The notes under the pieces were generated by a model. The model had not been told where the DNA came from. It saw only the letters and a list, made by a program, of their open reading frames with translations, and ran no database searches. This document shows, one piece after another, positions 44,986 to 54,208 of a stretch of 55,481 nucleotides of DNA. The position numbers and the translations under genes were made by a program. The stretch spans positions 1-55,481 of the forward strand of contig CAIWTN010000111.1 in NCBI GenBank assembly GCA_903915625.1, read 5' to 3'. This DNA is from an uncultured Pseudomonadota bacterium (GTDB lineage Bacteria; Bdellovibrionota_B; Oligoflexia; Oligoflexales; CAIYRB01). Numbering within the stretch: position 1 is the stretch's first letter; each line of letters starts with the position of its first letter.

Positions 44986-45618
44986 GTGTTGATAAAGTTC
45001 AGCAAAGTGTCCGCAATGACTCAAGCATTGACCCTTGTTCTCAGCTTTGCCGTCTCCTGTAAGGGGCGTTCTGGGCAGACTATTGAAGTCTCCCCAACAC
45101 CACCCACAGCGCCATCACCAGGTGCCCCCACTGCGAAACCCGATTCGAGCAACTTTCCCGGCTCCAAGGACACGTTCGGGAACTACAAAAAGGAAAATCC
45201 AGACTCGAGTGATCCTTTTGGCGGATCGCCATCTACTAGCACTCCAAGTGGTAGCGGGAACGTTAGCGCCAATCCAAATACTGGGAGCGGCACAGCGAAT
45301 CCTTCGTCGCCAACTCCAACTCCAACGCCAGCTCCAGCTCCTCTTCCTTCGAACCTGTCAAACTGCGACCGATACAATACGTCCCATTATGGAGGTGGCT
45401 ATGGCTCGCCATTCCTATCAAATGGAGTATGGCTGGGCTACCAAGACCTCCAGCGGACCGTCCCTTGTCTCCTAGCCATTCCTAAATGCAGCACAGCTGG
45501 CTACGGCACAAAGTTTTGCAAGGGGCCTTTAACGTTAGCCAAGGACAGTGCGGATTTCAGTGACAGCTCGATATGCGTTCTGGATTACACTCCATCGGCT
45601 ACATGCCCCGGCACCTAA
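44986..45618 (+). CDS. Pro/Ser/Thr-rich lipoprotein with Cys-rich C-terminal domain
   Basis: 210 residues; GTG start with AGAGGTGA; lipobox AVSC (Cys25). Residues 32-118 form a Pro/Ser/Thr/Gly/Asn linker, including a run of 'PTP' repeats, suited to tethering. The C-terminal 90 residues hold six Cys (NCDRYNTSHYGGGY ... PCLLAIPKCS ... FCKGP ... ICVLDY ... TCPGT), so they may be disulfide-linked. Unrecognised. Surface-display architecture is inference. Confidence 0.6.
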   Translation: MLIKFSKVSAMTQALTLVLSFAVSCKGRSGQTIEVSPTPPTAPSPGAPTAKPDSSNFPGSKDTFGNYKKENPDSSDPFGGSPSTSTPSGSGNVSANPNTGSGTANPSSPTPTPTPAPAPLPSNLSNCDRYNTSHYGGGYGSPFLSNGVWLGYQDLQRTVPCLLAIPKCSTAGYGTKFCKGPLTLAKDSADFSDSSICVLDYTPSATCPGT

Positions 45619-45654
45619 AGAACCGTTGGCGTCGTCAAAGGCGCCAGCTACTCA

Positions 45655-47892
45655 CTACGATAAGTGCTTCATCGCAACTTTACGAATGCCGAATTCTGCA
45701 AAGCGTACTACAGCCTTGATCAGGCCAAATTCCTCGGCGATCTGCTCGACTACGCCTTGACCGTACGTCGGATGGCGAACATTCTGCCCTATCGCCACAT
45801 GGGTGATGGGGCTTGCGTCATGATCCGAGTAATCATATCGCGGTCCGTCCGAATACCCCGAAGAACCCGCATGACCACCGATGAGTGCCGACTCTACTTC
45901 AGTAACCGGTGCGAAATATTCACGTGGAATCTCTGTCAAAAAACGCGATGGACGGTTTGCGGCCCATTGATTGTAGGTACGACGTCGATATGCACCACAT
46001 AAAGACAACTTCTGCTTAGCACGCGTCATCCCGACATAAAAGAGCCGACGCTCCTCCTCGATACTGTCCTCATCATCGCTACTGTTGCGGTGAGGCAGCA
46101 GCCCTTCTTCCAGTCCAACGATATAGACCCGAGGAAACTCGAGGCCTTTCGCCATATGCAAACTCATGAGTGAAACGCCGCCCTTAGCCTCGACCTCCGA
46201 GCTCACTAAGGTTACCGTCTGCAACCATTCGGCAATGTTCGCATCTGGATAGGCCGCAGCAAAATCAGCGATGGCAGAGCCAAGCTCGTGTATGTTTTCG
46301 ACCTTGTCTAGTGCTTGCTCGGGAAACTTCTTTTCCACATGCTCGATATAACGAGTAGCTGCGAGTAGCTTTTCCACTACCTCGTCGAGGGGGGCTACCA
46401 GTAGTTCTCGGCGCAATTTATTCATGAGAGTAGCAAACGCGCTAAACTTTGCCGCTAGCTTTTCGCCCTCGGCAATGAGCGCTTCGATCGTTGGCCACAG
46501 GGGAAGGCCGCGACGTGATGCTTCCGCTTCCAGCGTTGCTTCGGCTTTTTTTCCAATACCACGAGTCGGGGTATTTAGTATGCGCTTTACGCTGACGTCA
46601 TCGTTCGGGTTTATTAGTACGCGAAAGTAAGACATCAAATCCTTGATCTCAGCGCGGTCGTAAAAACGCACCGTGCCGTAGATCTGGTAAGGTAAATTCT
46701 CACGCCTTAGCGCATCTTCGAGCATGCGCGACTGGCTATTTGTCCGATAAAAAATCGCGATCTCAGACAAAGGATAACGGTCTAATTCGTCCTTAATCGA
46801 TCCAATGACCCACCATGCCTCGATTTCATTATCGGTCTCAAGGCGATAGTTAATCAATTCACCGGCCGGATTATCCGTAAATAACTTTTTAGAAACACGT
46901 CTTTTGTTGTTTTGAATCATCGAACTCGCGGCATCAACAATATTGCTGCTGCAACGGTAATTTTGCTCCATCGTGATTTTGACGGCGTTAGGGTGGACCT
47001 TATCAAAATCAATAATGTTTGATGGGACAGCGCCGCGCCAACTGTATATCGACTGATCATCGTCACCGACCACAAACAAATTCTTGTGCTTCTCAGATAG
47101 GTGCGAAATCAGCTCAAATTGCGTCCGATTAGTATCTTGATACTCATCAACCAAAAGATAACGATAGCGATGCTGCAACACATCACGAACCGTCGCATTG
47201 CGACGCAGGAGTAGCAGCATGTTCATGATGAGATCACCGAAGTCCATCGCGTTGCATGCCGCAAGGTATTCCTGATAGCGCTTGTAAACCTGCATGCCAA
47301 CCGGTGGCATCTGGTCCCCATATTCCCGCGCTAAACGGTCATCACTTGGCAACATAGCCATAGTTTTTGCGCGATTTATAGATGCACGATATTCCTGAGC
47401 CGTGTTTTCCTCATCTAACTTTACATTTAATTCGGTCAGTATCTTCTTCAAGGCAGTCAACTGATCGGCATCGTCATAGATCGTAAAATCCGACGTGAAT
47501 CCAAGCTCGGGCGCAAACTCCCGCAACCACCTTGCACAGGCAGAATGGAATGTAGCAATCAGACAACGACTACCCTGAGGGGTAAGGGCCTCGACGCGGG
47601 TCCGCATCTCCAAGGCGGCTTTATTAGTAAAAGTAACCGCCAAAATTTCCCAAGGCTTGACACCTTGTTCGATCAGCCAGGCAATCCGATGAGTAATGAT
47701 CCTGGTCTTCCCGCTACCAGCACCCGCAAACACCACCAAAGGCCCATCTAAATGAGAGGCAGCCTGACGCTGGACATCATTTAGTCCAGTAAGAAGCTTT
47801 TCCCCCCGCCGCTCGCCGTTTTTTTTCACCGTGCCACCACCGAGATCGTCCCGCGCCACTAGTCCGGATACCTGTGTCATCAACTGATCCAA
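45655..47892 (-). CDS. UvrD/PcrA-type DNA helicase
   Basis: 745 residues, SF1A helicase: AGAGSGKT (motif I), DEYQDTNRTQ (II), GDDDQSIYSWRGA (III), QNYRCS (IV), FYRTNSQSRMLEDAL, TPTRGIGKKA, and SLHMAKGLEFPRVYIVGLEEGLLPH (V-VI). The C-terminal GQNVRHPTYGQGVV...LIKAVVRF is the UvrD/PcrA Tudor-like RNAP-binding element. Works in nucleotide excision repair and removal of recombinase from DNA. Directly upstream of glmS on the same strand. Confidence 0.95.
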   Translation of the reverse strand: MDQLMTQVSGLVARDDLGGGTVKKNGERRGEKLLTGLNDVQRQAASHLDGPLVVFAGAGSGKTRIITHRIAWLIEQGVKPWEILAVTFTNKAALEMRTRVEALTPQGSRCLIATFHSACARWLREFAPELGFTSDFTIYDDADQLTALKKILTELNVKLDEENTAQEYRASINRAKTMAMLPSDDRLAREYGDQMPPVGMQVYKRYQEYLAACNAMDFGDLIMNMLLLLRRNATVRDVLQHRYRYLLVDEYQDTNRTQFELISHLSEKHKNLFVVGDDDQSIYSWRGAVPSNIIDFDKVHPNAVKITMEQNYRCSSNIVDAASSMIQNNKRRVSKKLFTDNPAGELINYRLETDNEIEAWWVIGSIKDELDRYPLSEIAIFYRTNSQSRMLEDALRRENLPYQIYGTVRFYDRAEIKDLMSYFRVLINPNDDVSVKRILNTPTRGIGKKAEATLEAEASRRGLPLWPTIEALIAEGEKLAAKFSAFATLMNKLRRELLVAPLDEVVEKLLAATRYIEHVEKKFPEQALDKVENIHELGSAIADFAAAYPDANIAEWLQTVTLVSSEVEAKGGVSLMSLHMAKGLEFPRVYIVGLEEGLLPHRNSSDDEDSIEEERRLFYVGMTRAKQKLSLCGAYRRRTYNQWAANRPSRFLTEIPREYFAPVTEVESALIGGHAGSSGYSDGPRYDYSDHDASPITHVAIGQNVRHPTYGQGVVEQIAEEFGLIKAVVRFAEFGIRKVAMKHLS

Positions 47893-47899
47893 TTCGTGC

Positions 47900-49732
47900 T
47901 CACTCCACAGTCACCGATTTAGCTAAATTGCGCGGCTGATCCACATCGGTGCCTCGCTTCACTGCTACGTAATAAGACAAAAGCTGCAAGCATACCACCG
48001 ACAACATCGCTTGCAGGCCAGCATCAGCTATATGCGGACATACTATAAAGTCATCAGCCAGACGACGCAGGTGTTGATCATCCTGATCGCCGACAGCGAT
48101 AATTCGACCCTGCCGCGCCTTTACCTCTTCGATATTGGACAGCATCTTTTCCCGGTAGACATCTTGCGGTGCGATAGCCACCACGGGCATATGACGATCG
48201 ATTAAAGCGATCGGGCCGTGTTTGAGTTCACCGCCTGCGTAGCCCTCGGCATGAATATAAGAAATTTCTTTGAGTTTGAGTGCGCCTTCTAGCGCGATAG
48301 GATAGCTAGTCCCTCGACCCATGAATATAAAGTTAGCAGCCTCGTCATATTTCGCGGCGAGCTGCTCGATCGCTACCTTGCCATCGATTGCCTGATCCAT
48401 ACGCGCTGGAAGCGTTTTCAGAAGAACGGCGGCCTTTTTTAAATCCGAGATGGTTAAGGTTTTACGTTTATAACCTAGTCCCAATGATAGCAAATAATGT
48501 GCAAGAAGCATGGCTGTGAATGCCTTTGTCGACGCCACGCCAATTTCGGGACCTGCATCCATATGCAAGGTCACATTCGCCTCGCGCGCGATCGATGACA
48601 TCTTAACATTACAAACGGCGAGAACTTGGCAACCGTGTTCCTTAGCCTGCTTAACTGTGGCAAGGGTATCGGCTGTTTCACCAGACTGTGACACAGCTAT
48701 GAATAACGTATTCTTGCTAAGCCAAGGCTGGCGATAGCGAAATTCGCTGGCGAGCTCGACATTGACCGGCAGCTGAACAGCTGGCTCAAGATAGTACTTT
48801 CCAAGTAGAGCCGAATAGTACGCCGTACCACAGGCGACCATACAAATATTGTCGATCCGGCTAAGGTCCAGCTTGGATAAGCCAAGCTCATCATCATTAG
48901 GAATCCCCGAGTCTAAATCAATCAGGCGCTTAAGCATGCCAGAGAACACGCGGGGCTGCTCATGAATTTCTTTAAGCATAAAGTGCTTGAAGCCAAGCTT
49001 TTCAGTACTAGCGCTGGAAATATCTAGCTCGACGAAATGCGGAGCAACGACGTTTCCGGAAAAATCCCAGATCTCCACCCCTTGCTCTGTGATACGTCCG
49101 ACCTCTCCGTCATTCAAGAAATGCGCCCTAGTTGTATGACGCACAATCGCCATAGCATCGCTGGCAAAAAAGTTTTCATTGCGACCTGCGCCAATCACCA
49201 GCGGCGATCCTTGCTTGACCACGTAAACTGCATCGGGCTCGTTGCCGACTAAAATCCCCAGGGAAAAAGCTCCCTTTAACTGCGGAATCATGGCCATAAT
49301 GGCTTTGAACGGCGTCTTATGCCGGCCTAATTCCCGGACGAATAAATGCAGTGCGACTTCGGTATCGGTTTCCGATTGAAACGTCACACCCTCGCCAGTC
49401 AATTGCTTTTTTAATTCAAGATAGTTCTCGATAATTCCATTGTGGACCAAAGCTACATTGGCATGCGCATGAGGATGGGCGTTAGTTGTATTTGGAGCGC
49501 CGTGCGTAGCCCAGCGGGTGTGTCCAATACCGCGTGTGGCGCCTGCAGGAAGCTCGCTGAGTAGCGGCTTAAGTTGGCTCAGCTTGCCCTCGGCCTTAAC
49601 AACACCGATTTCGGCACCATCAAGCACAGCGATACCAGCTGAATCATAGCCTCGGTACTCTAACCGAGACAGACCGTCAAAAAGGATGTCTATGCACTTT
49701 TGTTTACCAATGTAGCCGACAATGCCGCACAT
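47900..49732 (-). CDS. glmS: Glutamine--fructose-6-phosphate aminotransferase GlmS
   Basis: 610 residues. MCGIVGYIG with the catalytic Cys2 (glutaminase), TRWATHGAPN, two SIS sugar-isomerase domains, SQSGETADT and the C-terminal PRNLAKSVTVE are complete. Makes glucosamine-6-phosphate, the first step to UDP-GlcNAc. A glmS ribozyme is not expected here, since glmU starts just 14 bases upstream on the same strand. A ribosome site AAGGA precedes the ATG. Confidence 0.97.
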   Translation of the reverse strand: MCGIVGYIGKQKCIDILFDGLSRLEYRGYDSAGIAVLDGAEIGVVKAEGKLSQLKPLLSELPAGATRGIGHTRWATHGAPNTTNAHPHAHANVALVHNGIIENYLELKKQLTGEGVTFQSETDTEVALHLFVRELGRHKTPFKAIMAMIPQLKGAFSLGILVGNEPDAVYVVKQGSPLVIGAGRNENFFASDAMAIVRHTTRAHFLNDGEVGRITEQGVEIWDFSGNVVAPHFVELDISSASTEKLGFKHFMLKEIHEQPRVFSGMLKRLIDLDSGIPNDDELGLSKLDLSRIDNICMVACGTAYYSALLGKYYLEPAVQLPVNVELASEFRYRQPWLSKNTLFIAVSQSGETADTLATVKQAKEHGCQVLAVCNVKMSSIAREANVTLHMDAGPEIGVASTKAFTAMLLAHYLLSLGLGYKRKTLTISDLKKAAVLLKTLPARMDQAIDGKVAIEQLAAKYDEAANFIFMGRGTSYPIALEGALKLKEISYIHAEGYAGGELKHGPIALIDRHMPVVAIAPQDVYREKMLSNIEEVKARQGRIIAVGDQDDQHLRRLADDFIVCPHIADAGLQAMLSVVCLQLLSYYVAVKRGTDVDQPRNLAKSVTVE

Positions 49733-49746
49733 AGCCTAAATCCTTT

Positions 49747-50802
49747 TTAGCTAATAAGTACTGATAGCGGTGGGACCCGTTCGCCAGATGCCACCACAGT
49801 GTTTTTAAGAACAGAACCTGCACCAATCACACAGCCAGATCCAATCTGCGTCTTACCAGACAAATGACAACCTGACTCAATAATGGAATCGACACCGATG
49901 ACGACGTCTTCATCGATATATATAGATTCCGCGAGCCGCAGAGTAACACCGCTTAGCATAAGCTCTCGCCGCTTGCGCGCCATTAACCACGACTCAGCAT
50001 CAGCTAGCTGCATCCGATCGTTCACACCACCAAACTCCTGCCAGTCGGCAGCCTCATGAGCACACACGCGAAAGCCGAGTGTCCGCGCATGCTGAACGCA
50101 GTCGGTTAGATAGTACTCATTCTGCGCATTGTTTGGTGTCAGTAATTGCAGAGCTGCAAACAAAACATCGACACGAGCAAATATGATGCCTGTATTGCAC
50201 AAATCAATCGAGCGAGTTGCCGCATCGGCATCTTTCTCTTCAACAATTGCTAATAACTCGCTACCTCGCGTCACCATGCGTCCATAACCACGAGGCTTCG
50301 GCACTCGCATACCCAACACGGCCAGATCGGCAGAGTGTTCTCGCGCATCTCGAACGAATTCAAGTAACGACTCCGGCTGTACTGCCGGCACGTCACCCGC
50401 CATGATTAGAATATAATTGCACGTTATCGGAGAGCCCTGGACTTTGTGGCCAGCCGCATATGGTGGAGGCTTAATACCGGCGAATAAAGCTGCCGCTGCC
50501 GCAACGGCGTCCCCGGTACCCTGACGATTTTTCTGCACTGCAACGCAGAGTTCTTTACGCTGATTCAAAAAAGAAAGTAGGTTTGGTTGATCATCGCTAA
50601 CCACCACACCCACAGATTTCGCCCCGATACGAGCCAGAGTAGTCAGCGTCCAATCAAGCATGGGACGTCCCGCCACGGGATGCAGCACCTTAGGCAGCGA
50701 GCTTTTCATACGCGTGCCTTTACCTGCTGCTAACACTAAGCCAGCAACTCCCAATACGCTCAAGTCATCCACGGTAGGCTTCGTCATTTGGCTCGACGCC
50801 AC
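49747..50802 (-). CDS. glmU: GlmU uridylyltransferase, C-terminally shortened
   Basis: 351 residues against about 455 usual. The N-terminal pyrophosphorylase is intact: LAAGKGTRMKS, LPKVLHPVAGRPM, QNR-type KNRQGTGDAVAAA, MAGDVP and the NTGI motif. Only three or four left-handed beta-helix repeats follow (LAESIYIDEDV, VGVDSIIESGCHLSG, KTQIGSGCVIGAGSVL), so the acetyltransferase domain with its catalytic His and CoA site is missing. It would make UDP-GlcNAc from GlcNAc-1-phosphate but not acetylate GlcN-1-phosphate. No frameshift is evident. Confidence 0.88.
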   Translation of the reverse strand: MASSQMTKPTVDDLSVLGVAGLVLAAGKGTRMKSSLPKVLHPVAGRPMLDWTLTTLARIGAKSVGVVVSDDQPNLLSFLNQRKELCVAVQKNRQGTGDAVAAAAALFAGIKPPPYAAGHKVQGSPITCNYILIMAGDVPAVQPESLLEFVRDAREHSADLAVLGMRVPKPRGYGRMVTRGSELLAIVEEKDADAATRSIDLCNTGIIFARVDVLFAALQLLTPNNAQNEYYLTDCVQHARTLGFRVCAHEAADWQEFGGVNDRMQLADAESWLMARKRRELMLSGVTLRLAESIYIDEDVVIGVDSIIESGCHLSGKTQIGSGCVIGAGSVLKNTVVASGERVPPLSVLIS

Positions 50803-50980
50803 GGATGTGCTCCCTCTGTTCCTTATGTTGCTCGAATCCTAGACATAACATAATTGCAACGACCTCGTCATGCTGTTGCGCACTCCTGACATAGGTATGT
50901 CAACACGAGAAAAACCTATGCAGGACAGAAAGATGAGACTAAAGTAATCGGGTCTGAGTATGCCAAAAAAGGATGCCGTC

Positions 50981-51724
50981 GTGGGTTTATTCGATCGTTT
51001 CAAAGATTACCGCAAGCAGCGTGACGACCGCAAAATCAGCAAGTCCCTGAGCACTATTAAAAACTCAAAGGCGATCAAAGAAGATCGCCAATCAGCGATA
51101 GACTACTTCAAAGGCTTAGATGATCCCCATACAGCAGTGCCAGCCTTACTGCAACGCTTCGAATACAGCCTAGAACACGGCATCAACGATACCCGCGAGA
51201 AAGAATCTTGCATGGCAGGCATCATTGCCTTCGGCCAAGATGCCCTACCGCACGTGCGCGAACATCTCCTAGTGACTAATCGGATCGCCTGGCCCATCAA
51301 AGTACTGAAGGCCCTTGGCGAGGAGGTCCAAGTGATTGAGATTCTTAAAAGCGCCTTGGATTTTGACGATGTGCGCTTCGACCAAGCCAAAGTTGACAAG
51401 AATTACGACATCTTGTGCTACATGATCGATTATAAGCTCCCCAGCTTCAGCGACAAATTAGCGCACTTTTTAGTCGATCCAGATGAGCGCGTGCGCTTCG
51501 CCGCGACAGAAGTTCTCATCGAGCAAGATGATCCGGCAGTACCGAGCTATTTGGAGCATTTTATTGGCGACGAAAGCCCAGACAATACCCGCATTCGCCG
51601 CTCTGTGATCGAAGCCTTCCTGAAACATGGTTGGCAACTTAAACAGCCCGAACTTTTTCCCAACGGACAGGTTGTAGGCCCTCTCTTCGTTACCAAAGAT
51701 AAGAGGCTCGAAGTTCGGCAATGA
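50981..51724 (+). CDS. HEAT-repeat protein
   Basis: 247 residues from the GTG at 50981, chosen because AAAAGGA lies 7 bases before; an ATG at 50960 has a poor site. The N-terminus is basic (GLFDRFKDYRKQRDDRK), then helix pairs such as DPHTAVPALLQRFEYSL, GQDALPHVREHLL, DPDERVRFAATEVLIEQDDPAVPSYLEHF follow the HEAT pattern. A protein-binding scaffold. It overlaps the VOC gene by 4 bases. No specific partner indicated. Confidence 0.75.
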   Translation: MGLFDRFKDYRKQRDDRKISKSLSTIKNSKAIKEDRQSAIDYFKGLDDPHTAVPALLQRFEYSLEHGINDTREKESCMAGIIAFGQDALPHVREHLLVTNRIAWPIKVLKALGEEVQVIEILKSALDFDDVRFDQAKVDKNYDILCYMIDYKLPSFSDKLAHFLVDPDERVRFAATEVLIEQDDPAVPSYLEHFIGDESPDNTRIRRSVIEAFLKHGWQLKQPELFPNGQVVGPLFVTKDKRLEVRQ

Positions 51725-52098
51725 CAGCCGTGCTCGTTAATCCAACTCGCCTGTGCCAGATCGAAATCCAAGTGAGTGATCTTGCGCGTGCAGTGAACTT
51801 TTATTCAGAAGCACTGGGGTGGCGCCCGGTACCTGCTGAAATGCATGAACTGGTAGTCCTAGAAGTACCGCCAGACTGCGCCTTTGGAATCAGCCTTCGC
51901 CCAGGTCGCAAGTCGCGAAAATCCGAAAATAATTTGGTCCCTTACTTTGCGGTCGATGATGCCGAAGCTGTCTTGCGCCAGGTTGAGGCACACGGCGGCC
52001 GCCGGATCATCGGGCCGACCAAGCTCCCGGGCTACGGCACCATCTATCAGTGCGAAGACCCGGACGGTACGCGAATCGGCCTATATACGAAGATATAG
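51721..52098 (+). CDS. VOC-family (glyoxalase/bleomycin-resistance fold) protein
   Basis: 125 residues. CQIEIQVSDLARAVNFYSEALGWRPVP and GYGTIYQCEDPDGTRIGLY are the two halves of a VOC beta-alpha-beta module; metal ligands are less certain (the first His is replaced by Gln). Substrate unknown. ATGA overlap with the HEAT-repeat gene suggests a joint role. Confidence 0.82.
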   Translation: MTAVLVNPTRLCQIEIQVSDLARAVNFYSEALGWRPVPAEMHELVVLEVPPDCAFGISLRPGRKSRKSENNLVPYFAVDDAEAVLRQVEAHGGRRIIGPTKLPGYGTIYQCEDPDGTRIGLYTKI

Positions 52099-52108
52099 CC
52101 CTAGACTT

Positions 52109-52996
52109 TTAATGCTTGATCACCTCTGACAGCTTGAAGTCCTGCTCCTCAGCGCAGTATTGGCAACGCACCGCCAGCTTACCAGTCTCTTGCAAAATAT
52201 CTTTCAGCTGATCTTCGCCCAGGGCCGTCAAAGCCAACATCATTTTGTCCCTGGAGCACGTGCACTGAAACTTTAACGGACGGGTCATCAACAAGCCAAA
52301 GCCGCCGGATTGACCCTGCAGAAATGCGACGATCTCGTCGGCGGACTGACCTGCTGCAAGGCGATCAGAAAGCCCAAGGGATTTCTGCATCCGCTCTTCA
52401 ATGGCGGCCAACTCAGCCTCATCAAGCACGGCGCCGCCCAGTTTTTGTACGAGCACGCCACCGGCAGCCAGCACTGAACCATCCGGCGCTAGTTTGACAC
52501 CTGCCGCTACAGCCGATGGTATTTGTTCAGAATCCGTGAGGTAGCGAGCAATGTCAGCGGCGATCTCGCCATTTTGCAGAGCGCACATCGCGTTATACGG
52601 CCCACCGTGGTCCATAGACAACCCACGGGTGACTGTAAGTATGCCGGCACCACCAAGAGCCTCACCCACCGACTCCGGGACAATGTCTCCTTCATTAAGT
52701 ACTTCCACTAAGCGAGGCGGCACCGTGTAACCTCGGCAGTGACCGTCGCCGTTACACTCAGCAATGACCTTAGAGAGCGCCCCGTCCTCACCGGCGAAGA
52801 TAGTATGCACATACTCCCTACCAGCCTTAAGAGTGGATGCTAGCAATGCCGTACAGCTTACCGCACGCCCGACAGCAATAGTAGTCAGGGGGTCCAACTG
52901 ATGCCGACGCTGAATTTCCCGCACAATTTCTGTCGTCACTGCAACAGCGCAGCGGGCCCGATAATCGTACATATGATAATGAGACAAGATGTCCAC
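52109..52996 (-). CDS. hslO: Redox-regulated chaperone Hsp33
   Basis: 295 residues from a GTG at 52996 with AAAGGAG six bases upstream; an upstream start at 53029 is less likely. The zinc switch is CTC ... CQYC (spacing as in CxC...CxxC), and N-terminal YRARCAVAVTTEIVREIQRRH, GGPYNAM fit. It holds unfolding proteins when oxidised. Follows alr, same strand, overlapping reading regions closely. Confidence 0.94.
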   Translation of the reverse strand: MDILSHYHMYDYRARCAVAVTTEIVREIQRRHQLDPLTTIAVGRAVSCTALLASTLKAGREYVHTIFAGEDGALSKVIAECNGDGHCRGYTVPPRLVEVLNEGDIVPESVGEALGGAGILTVTRGLSMDHGGPYNAMCALQNGEIAADIARYLTDSEQIPSAVAAGVKLAPDGSVLAAGGVLVQKLGGAVLDEAELAAIEERMQKSLGLSDRLAAGQSADEIVAFLQGQSGGFGLLMTRPLKFQCTCSRDKMMLALTALGEDQLKDILQETGKLAVRCQYCAEEQDFKLSEVIKH

Positions 52997-53035
52997 AAGG
53001 ACTCCTTTCAAATAATTTCTCGTGACCAAATTTGG

Positions 53036-54151
53036 TTAAACCAACTGACGCGGAATATCCGAATGCAGCCTGGTGAGCAACTCGTAGTGAATCGTGCGCG
53101 CCCACCCGGCCAAATCCTGTGCCGAGACCTCGTCATTACCATCAGCGCCGATTAACGTCACCTGGTCACCGACCTCGACTGCCGGCAAATGTGTCGTATC
53201 CACCATCATCATGTTCATGCAGATACGGCCGACTATGGGACAGCGAGCGCCCCGAATCAGCACATAACTGGCAGCTTCCCCAGCTATACGCGGATATCCC
53301 TCGTAATAACCCACCGGAAGCACGGCCACGCGCATATCGCGAATAGCGCGAAACGTGCAGCCATAACCGATAAATTGCCCCGCGGCTACAGGCTTGACTG
53401 TGGTCACTTCGGTCCGCCAAGAAAGTACCGGCTTCAGGTCCAGCACCTGATTTTGCAGCTGCAAATAGGACACCCGCGTCAGAGGTGATGGCCAAGACCC
53501 ATAAAGCGAAATGCCTACGCGCACTAGGTCAAAATGACTTGTTGCCATTATCAACGCGGATGCACTCGACGCGGCATGAAGCATAAGTTGAAAGCCAGCA
53601 TCAGCAAAAACCTGAGCGGCCCGATTAAAGATTTCGAGCTGCTTGGTTGCGTAACCGTGATCGGTGACATCCTCGACGTTGGCAAAGTGAGTGCAAAGAC
53701 CAACAATTTTAGCACTATGTGGCCTCAAAAGCTGCGCCACCACTGCGGCCTCGCTCAGGGCAAATCCCTGCCGCGACATACCAGTATCGAATTTAATATG
53801 AATACGCCCTGGAGCGCCGGCCTGAAGCCAAGCAGCTAATACCGCCTGATTACCCAGGACCAAATCTAAGTCGAGAGCACTTGCCGCCGGAATCTCGCGC
53901 GCTACAGCCGGCCCCACCACCAGAATGTGCCCACTGTAGCCAAAACCGCGTAGTTTTGCCCCCTCCGCAACATAGTTTACACAAATCCAAGCCGGCGACT
54001 CGCTGGCTAAGACTTGGTAAACCTCGGCTAGGCCGTGGCCATAAGCATTAGATTTAAGCACAGGTGCTACAAGCTCTTTGCCGGCAAGGCGGCAAAATAG
54101 ATTGTAGTTGTGACGTATTGCGGCGCTACTTAATTCAATCGTGCTAAGCAT
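53036..54151 (-). CDS. alr: Alanine racemase
   Basis: 371 residues, ATG start. PLP lysine in VLKSNAYGHG (Lys33), GTGMSRQGF-type segment (FDTGMSRQGF), GYGCTFRA and MDMR-equivalent CMNMMMVD are present, so both domains are complete. Supplies D-alanine for peptidoglycan. The neighbouring cell-wall gene set (nagZ, glmS, glmU) is scattered in the same window. Confidence 0.96.
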   Translation of the reverse strand: MLSTIELSSAAIRHNYNLFCRLAGKELVAPVLKSNAYGHGLAEVYQVLASESPAWICVNYVAEGAKLRGFGYSGHILVVGPAVAREIPAASALDLDLVLGNQAVLAAWLQAGAPGRIHIKFDTGMSRQGFALSEAAVVAQLLRPHSAKIVGLCTHFANVEDVTDHGYATKQLEIFNRAAQVFADAGFQLMLHAASSASALIMATSHFDLVRVGISLYGSWPSPLTRVSYLQLQNQVLDLKPVLSWRTEVTTVKPVAAGQFIGYGCTFRAIRDMRVAVLPVGYYEGYPRIAGEAASYVLIRGARCPIVGRICMNMMMVDTTHLPAVEVGDQVTLIGADGNDEVSAQDLAGWARTIHYELLTRLHSDIPRQLV

Positions 54152-54208
54152 GTCGACTCCATACTCCGATTTTACACGGATCTGCGAAGTCTGACAGATT
54201 TTTGGCTC

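Noticed and set aside
44792-44992. Plus-strand 66-codon ORF
   Set aside because: Overlaps the ftsB promoter and the start of the lipoprotein gene; no ribosome site or recognisable protein features.
45035-45475. Plus-strand 146-codon ORF in another frame
   Set aside because: Frame-shifted reading of the Pro/Thr-rich lipoprotein gene; its Arg/Gln/His-rich composition is an artefact of the repeats.
45664-46002. Plus-strand 112-codon ORF
   Set aside because: Antisense to the UvrD/PcrA helicase C-terminus.
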